Positions 34,743 to 43,847 of a DNA stretch of 64,000 nucleotides are shown here, piece after piece; the first letter of the stretch is position 1, and each line of letters opens with the position of its first letter. Location of the stretch: assembly GCF_009806575.1 (NCBI RefSeq), contig NZ_CP047095.1:4034001-4098000 (forward strand), given 5' to 3'. A program made the translations under genes and the position numbers. This DNA is from Rossellomorea marisflavi. GTDB taxonomy: Bacteria; Bacillota; Bacilli; Bacillales; Bacillaceae_B. The notes beneath the pieces are model-generated. The model searched no databases, was not told the DNA's origin, and worked only from the letters and a program-made list of their open reading frames with translations.

Positions 34743-35633
34743 TCATTCGACTTTGATATAAAATTCTTCCACATACGGGTTTTCAGGCGGTTCCACCTTT
34801 TTAAAGACGGGATGCTTAATAACAGGCATCGCCATCCCATTGAATTCTGCCTTATCCAAGATCCCGCTCACTTGCACCCATGTGTCGGGTTCGAGGGCTG
34901 CGAGCTCCTCACTTCTTGAAAGGATCCCGTAAACGGAAGCATCCGCGACACAGCACGTCACCGTGAAACGTGATATGACCACTTCATTCTTTGAAAATCC
35001 TTCGTCTTTGTAAATGAAGCCCGTAAGCTGGATTTCTTTCCCTATCGAGGAGTCGAGCTGTTCATCGACGACGCTGAGCGTCTGGATGTATTGTTCATCC
35101 CTTACGATGATTTTTTCCTTCTGTTTGATCACATCTTTCAATTTCTCATAATCCTTCTCCAAGGGAAACGTCCCGACGGGATCCAAACTCGCTTCTCCTC
35201 CGTGGACCGCTTCGACCGCTTTTCCACTCGATCTTTCTCCTTCATGAGGAGTCAACGTGAATAACCCATTCCCGACCTTCACTCCTCGCTTGGCAGCCAC
35301 GGACCCATCCAGAAGTTGATCGGGAAGCAGGAAACCTGTGACCAACGGGAGAACAAACAGTGAGTACACCACGAAGGGGCGCACCAACCCCCTTGGCACC
35401 TCATGGGCTTCACAGCCGCATTGACCCTTGGCATGGAATCCTGAGGTTCCCCGGATGATTTGAACCGCACCCAGAAGGAAGAAGACGCCTAACGCAAAAT
35501 ATAAATACCCATGCATCTTCGGTGCGACGAAGTTTTGAAGGTTGAATGTCAGAAGCAGCTTCAATAGGAGCAAGGCATAGCCGATCAATATCACCCCACG
35601 GATGTATGTATGGAACTGTTGGGTCGATTTCAT
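34743..35633 (-). CDS. TIGR03943 permease-associated protein (YcgQ-like)
   Basis: 296 residues. Several N-terminal membrane helices (from about 10 to 115) with HAKGQCGCEAHEVPRG between them, then a soluble C-terminal region of about 165 residues containing TGFIYKDEGF, FTVTCCVADASVYGI and VQVSGILDKAEF, typical for the family. The CxC and CC pairs could bind metal. It is encoded 13 bases after a permease gene, the usual pairing. Substrate is unproven; the Zur box in front points to zinc. Confidence 0.8.
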   Translation of the reverse strand: MKSTQQFHTYIRGVILIGYALLLLKLLLTFNLQNFVAPKMHGYLYFALGVFFLLGAVQIIRGTSGFHAKGQCGCEAHEVPRGLVRPFVVYSLFVLPLVTGFLLPDQLLDGSVAAKRGVKVGNGLFTLTPHEGERSSGKAVEAVHGGEASLDPVGTFPLEKDYEKLKDVIKQKEKIIVRDEQYIQTLSVVDEQLDSSIGKEIQLTGFIYKDEGFSKNEVVISRFTVTCCVADASVYGILSRSEELAALEPDTWVQVSGILDKAEFNGMAMPVIKHPVFKKVEPPENPYVEEFYIKVE

Positions 35634-35646
35634 GGTTCCCCCTCCT

Positions 35647-36636
35647 TCACGTCAAGATTCCAATCAGCATGGCACATGCATAGACCACGACGGTGACAAT
35701 GAGAATGAACGCCACGACATATCTCTTCTTGAAATACGACAGCATCAGTAACGTGTTCTTAAAGTCGATCATCGGCCCATAAACAAGGAAAGCCAAAAGC
35801 GATGAAGCGGTGAACAAGCTGCCGAAAGAGGATGCGACAAACGCGTCTGCTTCCGAACAAAGAGAAATTACATAAGCGAAGATCATCATCACGGCAGGAC
35901 CGATCAGGGCGTGTGACCCGATCCCCACCAGCAGCTCACGATCTAAGAACGTTTGAAAAATGGCTGCCACAAGGGCACCGATGATCAGGAATTTCCCCAT
36001 ATCGAAGAATTCATCACTCGCATGGGTCAACGTCAGCATGAGTTTGCTTCCTTGCTCATGATGATGTTGGTGAGGCCCGGTTCCTTTCAGCAGAGGATCC
36101 CTATTGTTGAATAACCGGTACCAAGCCCCGCCGATCACTACGGCAGCCACGAAACCGATCACCATCCTCCCCCACACGATCGTCCAGTCCGGCTGGAATG
36201 CATAATAGGTCGAAGCAAACACAATCGGATTCAAAATCGGGGCCGTCACCATGATGACAAGGGCCAGATGGGGCGGGACACCTTTTCGCATCAGCCTTCT
36301 CGCCACCGGCACAATGGCACACTCACAAACCGGAAGGATGGCCCCGACTATGGCGGCCGGGAAGATGGCCAGGTACGGGAATCGCTTCGGTATCAGCCTT
36401 TGCAATGTCTTCTCCGATACGAATACCTGGATCAGAGCCGAAGCAAATACACCGATCAGAATGAACGGGATGGCTTCCAATAGGATGCTAAGGAAGATCG
36501 TCGTGACATTCGCCAACCCGGAAGACAGGAGACTTGACGGAATTTCTATGAACTCACCGGCAAGGAATAGGATAACGAGACCGACAAACAACAAAAGTCC
36601 AGTCAGATCTTGTCCGATTGTTTTGAGTGCACTCAC
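35647..36636 (-). CDS. ArsP_1/DUF318 family permease (YcgR-like)
   Basis: 329 residues, about eight membrane helices, with the family core CECAIVPVARRLMRKGVP and the later CSEADAFVASSFGS. A His-rich loop near residue 193 (PHQHHHEQ) could bind zinc. GTG at 36636 is six bases from GGGGAG. Two-gene unit with the TIGR03943 protein; probably a transporter or chaperone for a metal or metal complex under zinc starvation. Confidence 0.8.
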   Translation of the reverse strand: MSALKTIGQDLTGLLLFVGLVILFLAGEFIEIPSSLLSSGLANVTTIFLSILLEAIPFILIGVFASALIQVFVSEKTLQRLIPKRFPYLAIFPAAIVGAILPVCECAIVPVARRLMRKGVPPHLALVIMVTAPILNPIVFASTYYAFQPDWTIVWGRMVIGFVAAVVIGGAWYRLFNNRDPLLKGTGPHQHHHEQGSKLMLTLTHASDEFFDMGKFLIIGALVAAIFQTFLDRELLVGIGSHALIGPAVMMIFAYVISLCSEADAFVASSFGSLFTASSLLAFLVYGPMIDFKNTLLMLSYFKKRYVVAFILIVTVVVYACAMLIGILT

Positions 36637-36659
36637 CTTTCTCTCCCCCCTCACACTAC

Positions 36660-36680
36660 AAATCGTAATAATTACGTTTT
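36660..36680. promoter_or_regulatory. Zur-box-like palindrome upstream of the ycgRQ-like genes
   Basis: AATCGTAATAATTACGTTT matches the Zur consensus at most positions. On the minus strand it follows a TATAAT box (36683-36690 region), so repression by occlusion is expected. Confidence 0.7.
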
Positions 36681-36832
36681 ATATTATAATCTACGTAACC
36701 CTGAAAAAACTATGTTTCATTTTTCCTTTTCTCATTTTTCTTGATCTTCCTATTTCATTTCTATGCAGCAGCCTATAAAATCTTTCATTTTTTCTCGAAA
36801 TGATAGACTATCAAATTACTTTTGGCATTTAA

Positions 36833-36863
36833 AAAGGATGCTAGCAAGCTAGCATCCTTTTTT
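36833..36863. terminator. Terminator of the yes-like operon (bidirectional)
   Basis: AAAAAGGATGCTAGC and GCTAGCATCCTTTTT are perfect inverted arms with A/T tails on both sides. Confidence 0.9.
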
Positions 36864-36866
36864 CTA

Positions 36867-37508
36867 TCAACTGTGGATAATCTCGTTTTTAAACTTAATA
36901 TCGTCTATTGCACTGAAGCCTTTATACGCAAGCCACATATTCAAATGAACGAATAATGTGAACCCGAAAAGCGGGATGAAACCGGGAAATGAGATGAAAA
37001 AGTAATAGGTCAACAGTGTCGCAATGATCATGAGTACGAGATTCCCCGGCTGTAGGAAACCGATGAACAGCGCCTGCTTGAAGGTCTGGAAGAACTTCAG
37101 GTTGTAATGGACATAGACAGGTAGAATATACGTGAGCAGGATGATCAGGACGAAGCCCATGAGCATGAGCAGGTACTGGATGATGGTATAGATCGTCCCT
37201 TCCATCTGACGGAAGAAGTGAAGGTCGACGTACCAGAGCAGTGCGAAGCCCGCCAATGAAAAGAACAGTCCGTTGGCACGGAAGAATTCTTTCCTGTAGG
37301 TACCCCAAAAGCTCCTGATGAGCGGAAGGTCTTCCACCCCCATGACCGCTTTACGGGTGACGGCATACATTGCCACTGTACTCGGACCTATCCCGAAAAC
37401 CACTCCTCCAAGGAGGGTACAGCCGATCCAGAGCAGGTTCAAGATGGCAAAGTGCGTGATCCATCGGCAGAAGTTCAACACCCCATTGATCAATCGTCCC
37501 ATTTCCAT
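36867..37508 (-). CDS. YesL-family (DUF624) membrane protein
   Basis: 213 residues, five membrane helices, beginning with the family start GRLINGVLNFCRWITHFAIL and containing LLGGVVFGIGPSTVAMYAV. YesL proteins are found beside rhamnogalacturonan or other glycan ABC importers and have no proven function. Last gene of the transporter operon, 22 bases after the dehydrogenase. Confidence 0.88.
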   Translation of the reverse strand: MEMGRLINGVLNFCRWITHFAILNLLWIGCTLLGGVVFGIGPSTVAMYAVTRKAVMGVEDLPLIRSFWGTYRKEFFRANGLFFSLAGFALLWYVDLHFFRQMEGTIYTIIQYLLMLMGFVLIILLTYILPVYVHYNLKFFQTFKQALFIGFLQPGNLVLMIIATLLTYYFFISFPGFIPLFGFTLFVHLNMWLAYKGFSAIDDIKFKNEIIHS

Positions 37509-37530
37509 GGTATCCCTCTTTTCCGTTCCA

Positions 37531-38823
37531 TTATTGGTGCATCGGTTCTTTCTTCATCAGTTCTTCAATCGTGACGGGACGGTGCTCCTTGACGGATCTC
37601 CATACTGCCTCACCCGTCATGACCGCATAGGCACCGTCCTCACTTCCAGATAGGATCTTATACGGGCGGAGCGGATCTTCCCCGAGGAAAAGATCTTCCT
37701 GGATCAGGGGATCTCCTCCGCCGTGGCCGCCCTGATTCTTCACGACATGGATCACTTCCTTCGATCCGAAGAGCGGGAAATAGTCGATGGTCTGTTCCGG
37801 AACGGGGAAGGGCACCCTGGACGGGGCATGGAATTCCGTCGTTTCCAGACGGCCCTTTGTTCCGTTGATGGCCAGTCGATATCCTTCGTATGGCAGGGAG
37901 AAATTGATGGAATAGCTTAAAAGGCTTCCCCTGTCATACTTGACGGTGGCGGTATACGTATCTTCAATGGCAATCTCCGAATCGAAGATACATTGATCGG
38001 GACGGTATCCGGTATACGTTTCCTTTCGCTTCTCGTCAGAAGTGATGTGGTCGTCTTCTACCGTGATGCTGTTGCTCCTGGAGTTCCATCTGGAATAGTA
38101 GGAGCAATCCCGCTTCACCTCGCAGGTATGGCAGTGACGCCCGTCGACCTGGTCAGGATTGTATTCACTCTCATTCCCGTAGTAGTTCAGATCTCCGTAC
38201 GCAAAGACTTCCACCGGTTTCTGGTCGAGCCACCAGTTGATGAGGTCGAAGTGGTGACTTGACTTGTGGATGGACAGTCCCCCGGAATGATCCCGGTTAC
38301 GGTTCCAGCGTTGGAAATAACTCGATCCGTGATACGTATCGATATACCAATTCAAGTCGACGGACGTGATCCGCCCGAGCTTCCCGGACAGGATAGTCTC
38401 CTTGATCTTGGTGTGATACGGGCTGTACCGGTAATTAAAGGTGACTGTGACCTTTCCCTTGCTCTTTTTCTCCGCCTCCATTACCCTGCGGCTGTCGGCG
38501 GCGTTTGTGGTCATCGGCTTTTCTGAAATTACATCAAGATCGTGATTAAGCGCTTTCTCAATATACGTGATATGAGTGTCATCGCGGCCTGCGACAATGA
38601 TGACGTCAGGTCTCGTTTCTTCCACCATCCGTTCGAACTCATCTTCCTTATACTCAGGTACTCCCTGGGTGGACGGATGGTCCTGTTTACATACGGCAAA
38701 CCGCTTCGGATCTTTATCCAGCAAGGCTACAAGTCTTGCCTGCTGGGTGAAGTTGTTCAGCATTGGCTGGATGAACATGGTGATTGCCCGGTTACTGACG
38801 CCGCAAACGGCATATTTCTTCAT
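37531..38823 (-). CDS. Gfo/Idh/MocA-family oxidoreductase
   Basis: 430 residues. N-terminal NAD(P) fold MKKYAVCGVSNRAITMFIQP, catalytic motif SEKPMTTN, then the C-terminal alpha/beta domain from about 130. A Cys cluster in GRHCHTCEVKRDCSYY (C-x2-C-x5-C) is seen in part of this family. Probably oxidises or epimerises a sugar from rhamnogalacturonan. ATG at 38823 follows GGGGAGG; an upstream start at 38847 has no ribosome site. Confidence 0.86.
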   Translation of the reverse strand: MKKYAVCGVSNRAITMFIQPMLNNFTQQARLVALLDKDPKRFAVCKQDHPSTQGVPEYKEDEFERMVEETRPDVIIVAGRDDTHITYIEKALNHDLDVISEKPMTTNAADSRRVMEAEKKSKGKVTVTFNYRYSPYHTKIKETILSGKLGRITSVDLNWYIDTYHGSSYFQRWNRNRDHSGGLSIHKSSHHFDLINWWLDQKPVEVFAYGDLNYYGNESEYNPDQVDGRHCHTCEVKRDCSYYSRWNSRSNSITVEDDHITSDEKRKETYTGYRPDQCIFDSEIAIEDTYTATVKYDRGSLLSYSINFSLPYEGYRLAINGTKGRLETTEFHAPSRVPFPVPEQTIDYFPLFGSKEVIHVVKNQGGHGGGDPLIQEDLFLGEDPLRPYKILSGSEDGAYAVMTGEAVWRSVKEHRPVTIEELMKKEPMHQ

Positions 38824-38856
38824 TATGCATTCCTCCCCTTTGTTCATTATTCCATT

Positions 38857-39972
38857 CTATAGCTCTGGAAGGATATCCTGCATTTCAAGACTGCAAAGCA
38901 CGAAAGATCCGACGCCATGAAGATCATTTTCAATGACCGGCCGTTCCACGTAGTGTGTGTAGTCCCCCACCCCGGTGCCAATGCAGATTTCCGGCATGAT
39001 GAAGAGACCGTTCTCGTCAAATTTCATCCGCTTCACAAGGGCGCGGTATCCTTTGATGGCAAACTCTTTGTAGCTTTCATCAAGGACGCCTGATTTCACG
39101 GCTCTTGCAATCGTGTAGATAAAAAGAGCCGAGCAGGACGTTTCGATCCAGTTTTTCGGATCATCGGACTTGTCGACCACCTGATACCACAGATGCTTTT
39201 CAGGATGCTGATAGGAAATCAGACTTTTGGAAAGATCCCTGAGGGCACCTGAGATTTCTTCTGTCGCCTGATGGCCTTCCGGGAGGAAATCGAGGATTTC
39301 ATTAAAGGTGATTCCGTACCAACCGATGGCCCTTCCCCAGAATTCAGGCGATCGGCCCGTTTCGGGATCCGCCCAAGGCTGCACCTTTTGTTCATCCCAT
39401 GCATGATGGTAAAGACCGGTCTTCTCATCAAGCGTGTGCTTCCTCATGAGACGCTCCTGTTCAAGGACCATTTCGAGGAGGGATGGATCATCGTACTCCT
39501 TCCCATAGTTCATAGCGAACACACCGCCCATATAGAGTCCGTCCAGCCACATTTGGTACGGGTAGCGGTCTTTATGCCAGTAGCCCCCGTCAGACGTGCG
39601 GTTGAGTGTCGGGAACATATTCAATAGTTTCGTAGCTGCGATCTTATACCTCGGGTCATCCGTTTCCCGGTCAAGGGTGAAGAGAAGGAGGCCAGCTTGG
39701 ATGGCGTCCAGTTCCCTGCGGCTCCAGAGGAAGTTCCCGTTCTCATCGATATTGTGATCGACATATTCCTTCACATAATCAAAGAACGCATCTCCCCCGA
39801 TCTTTTCCCGGAGTTGGAGCATGCTTACCAGGAACACCCCCTGATGATAATGCCATCTTCCATCAGGCGGAAGTTCACTTGCCTTGTAAGCTGACATGAG
39901 GGATTCGCAGGCTGCTTTCCCCCATGCAAGCGGTGACGTCAATTCATTCTTTCGATTGAGTGCTGTTTCCAT
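38857..39972 (-). CDS. Unsaturated rhamnogalacturonyl hydrolase (GH105, YteR/YesR-like)
   Basis: 371 residues, alpha6/alpha6-barrel. Removes the unsaturated galacturonyl residue from lyase products in the cytoplasm (no signal peptide). Motifs: LPPDGRWHYHQGVFL, the catalytic Asp region YPYQMWLDGLYMGGVFAMNY, and GRAIGWYGITFNEILDFLPE. Placed right after the ABC permease genes, consistent with intracellular processing of imported disaccharides. Confidence 0.92.
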   Translation of the reverse strand: METALNRKNELTSPLAWGKAACESLMSAYKASELPPDGRWHYHQGVFLVSMLQLREKIGGDAFFDYVKEYVDHNIDENGNFLWSRRELDAIQAGLLLFTLDRETDDPRYKIAATKLLNMFPTLNRTSDGGYWHKDRYPYQMWLDGLYMGGVFAMNYGKEYDDPSLLEMVLEQERLMRKHTLDEKTGLYHHAWDEQKVQPWADPETGRSPEFWGRAIGWYGITFNEILDFLPEGHQATEEISGALRDLSKSLISYQHPEKHLWYQVVDKSDDPKNWIETSCSALFIYTIARAVKSGVLDESYKEFAIKGYRALVKRMKFDENGLFIMPEICIGTGVGDYTHYVERPVIENDLHGVGSFVLCSLEMQDILPEL

Positions 39973-40005
39973 TCCACGTTCACTCCCGTTTTAAGTTTTT
40001 TCACA

Positions 40006-40848
40006 TTATCCTTTCAATCCGCTCGTACTGATTCCATCCACGATGTAGCGTTGGAAGAAGAAGAAAATGACGAAGATCGGAATGATACTGAGCGTCGACA
40101 TGGCGAACATTGCTCCCCAGTTCGTGACGGAGTTCGGGTCAGAGAATAGCTTCAAGGCAAGGGATACCGGATACTTCTCGGGGGTGGACAAGTAAATGAG
40201 CGGACCCATGAAATCATCCCATCTCCAATAGAAGGAGAAGATGGCCGAAGTCATCATCGCCGGTACAACAAGTGGCACGATGACCCTGAAGAAGATCCCG
40301 AACGTGCTGCATCCGTCGATCTTCGCTGCTTCATCAAGCTCCACCGGAATGGTCCGGATGAACTGCATGATCAGGAAGATGAAGAACGGGATCCCGAAGA
40401 AGGTCGGGAGGATGAGCGGCAGATACGTATCGATCCAGCCGAATTTATTGAACATGATATACTGCGGGATCATGACCATCTCGAACGGCAGCATCATGGT
40501 AAGCATCATACAGATGAACCAGATGCTCTTCCCCCTGAACTTGATCCGTGCAAATCCATAGGCAATGATCGTGGAAGATATGATGCTCCCCACCGTGGCG
40601 ACGACGGCAATGATGGCCGAGTTGATGAAGAAGGTCTTGAAGGTGATACCGGCGAACCCTTCCCAACCTGTGATATAGTTCTCGAAATGCAGTTCATCAG
40701 GTATCAATGAATAGGCGTTGACGAAAACGCTGGAGCTCTCTTTCAACGAGCTGCTGACCATCCAGACGAGGGGATAGATCATGATGAGGGTGAACACAAT
40801 CAACAGCGTGTGCTGGACGATTTTGAACGTGCGTTTCTTATTCTGCAT
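40006..40848 (-). CDS. Sugar ABC transporter permease, MalG-type (YesQ-like)
   Basis: 280 residues, six membrane helices and the EAA loop (VELDEAAKIDGCSTFGIFFR). Partner of the permease upstream; the encoded ABC importer likely takes up rhamnogalacturonan oligosaccharides. No ATPase gene is in the operon, so a shared MsmX-type ATPase encoded elsewhere is expected, as in B. subtilis. Confidence 0.92.
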   Translation of the reverse strand: MQNKKRTFKIVQHTLLIVFTLIMIYPLVWMVSSSLKESSSVFVNAYSLIPDELHFENYITGWEGFAGITFKTFFINSAIIAVVATVGSIISSTIIAYGFARIKFRGKSIWFICMMLTMMLPFEMVMIPQYIMFNKFGWIDTYLPLILPTFFGIPFFIFLIMQFIRTIPVELDEAAKIDGCSTFGIFFRVIVPLVVPAMMTSAIFSFYWRWDDFMGPLIYLSTPEKYPVSLALKLFSDPNSVTNWGAMFAMSTLSIIPIFVIFFFFQRYIVDGISTSGLKG

Positions 40849-40865
40849 ATGCGCTTCCTCCTTCC

Positions 40866-41852
40866 CTATTTGCTATCGGATTCATAGTGAACCCAGTGCT
40901 TGGATGTTTTGAAGATCAGACCCGTCAGGACGGCGATGATGATGAGCATGAACCACGCCATGGCGGATGCATAGCCCATATCGAAGTATTCGAATGCCCT
41001 TCTATACATATACAGGACGTACAGGAGCGTGCTGTTAACCGGACCGCCGTTGGTGACGACGAAACTCGGCGTGAAGGCCATGAAGCCCTGGATGATCTGC
41101 ATGATCATATTGAACAGGATGACCGGTGTCAGAAGCGGCAGGGTGATGATGAAGAATTGCTTAATCGGTGAAGCCCCGTCCACGCTTGACGCTTCATAAT
41201 ACGTTTTCGGGATATTCCGCAGCCCTGCAAGGAAGATCAGCATGGAGGATCCGAACTGCCAACCGTACAGGACGATCAGCGTCCAGATTGCCGTCTTCGG
41301 GTCACCCAGCCATGAATGGGTCGGGATTCCGAGAAGGGCAAGGATGGAGTTGAATGCCCCGTCGTTCCCGAATAGCTGCCTCCACATGATGGAAACCGCG
41401 ATGCTTCCGCCGACGACGGATGGAAGATAGAGCAGGGTCCGGTACAATCCGGCCATTTCGACCACCTTATTGAGGGCCAGTGCCACAAGGAGGGCGAAGA
41501 TGAGGCGGAACGGAACGGCGACGCCGGCGTACATGAGGGTGACTTTGAACGATTGCCAGAACGTTTCATCCCCTGTGAACATCCGTACGTAATTGTCAAG
41601 GCCGATCCAGTTCGGCTCACTCATCAGATCATAGTCTGTAAATGATAGATACAGTGAATAGAGGATAGGGTATAAGGTCAATAGGAAGAACCCAAGAAGG
41701 AACGGAGAAATGAACAAGTAACCTGTCACATTCTGATAGTCGGATTTTTTCTTCCGTTTCGGACCGGTGGGCTTCAATTCGGTGATAGGCTTCGGATCAA
41801 TGGCAGTCTCTCTCAGTACCGGAATCGGATCATCTGATTTATTCGGCAGCAC
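40866..41852 (-). CDS. Sugar ABC transporter permease, MalF-type (YesP-like)
   Basis: 328 residues, N-terminal cytoplasmic extension of about 40 residues, six membrane helices, and EAA-like motif (YYEASSVDGASPIKQFFIIT). GTG start at 41852 behind AAGGGGTG. Followed by the second permease after 17 bases. Confidence 0.92.
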   Translation of the reverse strand: MLPNKSDDPIPVLRETAIDPKPITELKPTGPKRKKKSDYQNVTGYLFISPFLLGFFLLTLYPILYSLYLSFTDYDLMSEPNWIGLDNYVRMFTGDETFWQSFKVTLMYAGVAVPFRLIFALLVALALNKVVEMAGLYRTLLYLPSVVGGSIAVSIMWRQLFGNDGAFNSILALLGIPTHSWLGDPKTAIWTLIVLYGWQFGSSMLIFLAGLRNIPKTYYEASSVDGASPIKQFFIITLPLLTPVILFNMIMQIIQGFMAFTPSFVVTNGGPVNSTLLYVLYMYRRAFEYFDMGYASAMAWFMLIIIAVLTGLIFKTSKHWVHYESDSK

Positions 41853-41938
41853 GAAGGTCCACCCCTTTCTTCGATATGATGGAATAATGGCGGCCCGGTC
41901 AGGTTCTCCGGGCCGTTACAAATGCTATGGGGATAAGC

Positions 41939-43249
41939 TTACCTGCCCAGAATGCTTTCAGCTTTCTTGCGGAATTCTTTCGCTCCGTCTTTTGGTGACA
42001 GCTGACCGTACATGACGAGCTCATCCACTTCCTGCAGGGCACCGAGTACTTCTGACGCCTGTTGAGGATAGTTGGAATCGATCGGCGAACTGTTATCGGT
42101 CACCATTTCGATATAATCGAACACTTTCTTATCCGTATCGCTCAGCGTACTGGCCATTTCATTACGGATCTCTTCTTTGATCGGCACTCCACGGTCGGAA
42201 CCACCGATTTCATACACTTCGATATTATTCGTGAAGAAGTCGATGAAGCGCGCTGCCTCTTCCTTATGCTTGGAGTTTTCACTGACCGACCAGAGCATGG
42301 CAGGTTTCAGGAACATCCCTTCCCTGTTGTTGTCACCCGGCAGAAGGGTCATGGCAAGCTCCTGCTCGCTTGCACTGTCAAGGGCCGTGGCCTGATTGGA
42401 CCAGCGGAAATCAAATGGTGCTTTGCCGTGGACGATGAGCTCATCTTCCACCCCTTTGATCTGTTGGATCGTGTCGTAACCAGGTGCCACTCCTGCGTCT
42501 ACCATCTTCTTGTTCAGTTCAAAGTAATCGCTCAGCAGCTTATCATCCTTATAGCCAAGGGCCGTTCCATCCTCATTGAAGAGCTTTTGGCCTTTTTCCC
42601 TCAAATAATATTCAAATAGATTCTTAGGTTCCATAAGACGGGTTCCGAATTCACCGGTTTTTTCGTGGACTTTCGTGGCAATATCCACATATTCATCCCA
42701 TGACCAGTTGCCGTCCAGGTTTTCCACTCCGACTTCCTTCAGCATGTCGACATTGTAGAAAGCGGTGAGGGCGTTGGTCCCCGTCGGAATTCCAAGGATT
42801 TTATCTCCCTGCTTCCCAGAATCCATGATGATGTCACTTACGCCATCGACGTTGATGGTGCCGTCTTCCACATATTCAGAGAGGTCTGCGAGAAGGTTCT
42901 TATCGGCGTACTGATTGAGATACTCCCCGAAGTTCTGCTGCATGATATCAGGCAGATTGTTCCCGGCTGCCTGAGCGGCCATTTTCTCGAAGTATCCGTC
43001 AAAGCCCGTGAATTCAGATGTGATCTTGATATCCGGGTTTTCTTCTTCAAATTTCTTGATGATTTCCTGTGTCTGGTCATGACGGCTTTGAGAGCCCCAC
43101 CAAGTCATCCTCAGTTCTACTTTGCCGTCCTTCGTCTTCCCGTCCTTGCTGTCTGAAGAACTTCCTGTTGAAGACGAACATCCTGCGAGGAACGTCGTCA
43201 ACACCAATCCAAGAGCCATGGTTTTCATTACTTTCGGTTTCCATCTCAT
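41939..43249 (-). CDS. Extracellular solute-binding lipoprotein of a sugar ABC transporter (YesO-like)
   Basis: 436 residues. Signal peptide with lipobox LAGC (Cys24), Ser/Asp linker, then a family-1 solute-binding fold (LRMTWWGSQSRHDQTQEIIK, the usual start of sugar-binding proteins). First gene of the transporter operon, behind a cre-like site. Confidence 0.92.
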   Translation of the reverse strand: MRWKPKVMKTMALGLVLTTFLAGCSSSTGSSSDSKDGKTKDGKVELRMTWWGSQSRHDQTQEIIKKFEEENPDIKITSEFTGFDGYFEKMAAQAAGNNLPDIMQQNFGEYLNQYADKNLLADLSEYVEDGTINVDGVSDIIMDSGKQGDKILGIPTGTNALTAFYNVDMLKEVGVENLDGNWSWDEYVDIATKVHEKTGEFGTRLMEPKNLFEYYLREKGQKLFNEDGTALGYKDDKLLSDYFELNKKMVDAGVAPGYDTIQQIKGVEDELIVHGKAPFDFRWSNQATALDSASEQELAMTLLPGDNNREGMFLKPAMLWSVSENSKHKEEAARFIDFFTNNIEVYEIGGSDRGVPIKEEIRNEMASTLSDTDKKVFDYIEMVTDNSSPIDSNYPQQASEVLGALQEVDELVMYGQLSPKDGAKEFRKKAESILGR

Positions 43250-43270
43250 CCCTTTGAACCTCCCTTTGTA

Positions 43271-43286
43271 TTGAAAGCGTTTTCTT
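43271..43286. promoter_or_regulatory. cre-like site upstream of the yesO-like gene
   Basis: TTGAAAGCGTTTTCTT fits the CcpA consensus WTGAAARCGYTTWCWW closely. It lies 22 bases before the yesO-like start codon. Confidence 0.65.
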
Positions 43287-43387
43287 ATGTCTTGTTTTAT
43301 CTTAATGGATTAGGAAAATTGATTAAATAAAATTTTCAGATATCTTTGTATAAAAAACAGACTTTGTTTTCTATTTCTAATACCGCT

Positions 43388-43437
43388 GTTGATTTCCGTG
43401 CAAGACTCCGCTTTCCTCGGGCGGCCCGTGAGCCTCC
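43388..43437 (+). repeat. Palindromic repeat, left half (copy G), split by the IS110-type element
   Basis: GTTGATTTCCGTGCAAG, CGCTTTCCTCGGGCGGCCCG and TGAGCCTCC. Its outer end GCTGTTGATT is the reverse complement of the outer end of the right half at 45265-45351 (AATCAACAGC). Confidence 0.75.
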
Positions 43438-43639
43438 CTCATGAAAATTCAGTAGTTCTTATTATTCCTCGGTTTTTCTCAGGTTTTCGTTTGGGTTCAA
43501 AAGAGGCGACATAGTACAAGTAAACAGATTCATCCATATTTAAACATATATGGAAACACACTGAGTGTTTGAAGAAACTTGGCGTCTTTTTTTCCATTAA
43601 TAGGTACTAACTTATGATCGCACTATTGGATCTCCACAT

Positions 43640-43765
43640 ACGACATGGCGGTGGACCCTCCCATTTCTCTCAGCGTCTATGCGCGTAAATTCCTTCGTTC
43701 GACCTGACCATGTGTGGTTGCCGGATATGCTCCTCGGGTGGGTCTATGCCCTAATGCTCGGAATA
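43640..43765 (-). ncRNA. Candidate bridge RNA region of the IS110-type element
   Basis: Noncoding region downstream of the transposase gene. TGGACCCTCCC (43652-43662) and GGGTGGGTCTA (43736-43746) pair at ten of eleven positions and enclose about 73 bases with smaller hairpins (ACCA TGTG TGGT). IS1111-type members of IS110 carry their guide RNA on this side. The assignment is inference; strand follows the transposase gene. Confidence 0.35.
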
Positions 43766-43847
43766 GTGACCGGCTTATCCGTGCTTCTTTTGATCACCTA
43801 AGAATCCATTAAAAAACCAAGAGATATTGATTGCTGAACCTCATATG

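Noticed and set aside
37531..38823. Iron-sulfur cluster in the Gfo/Idh protein
   Set aside because: The C-x2-C-x5-C stretch occurs in a known part of this family and does not by itself show a cluster.
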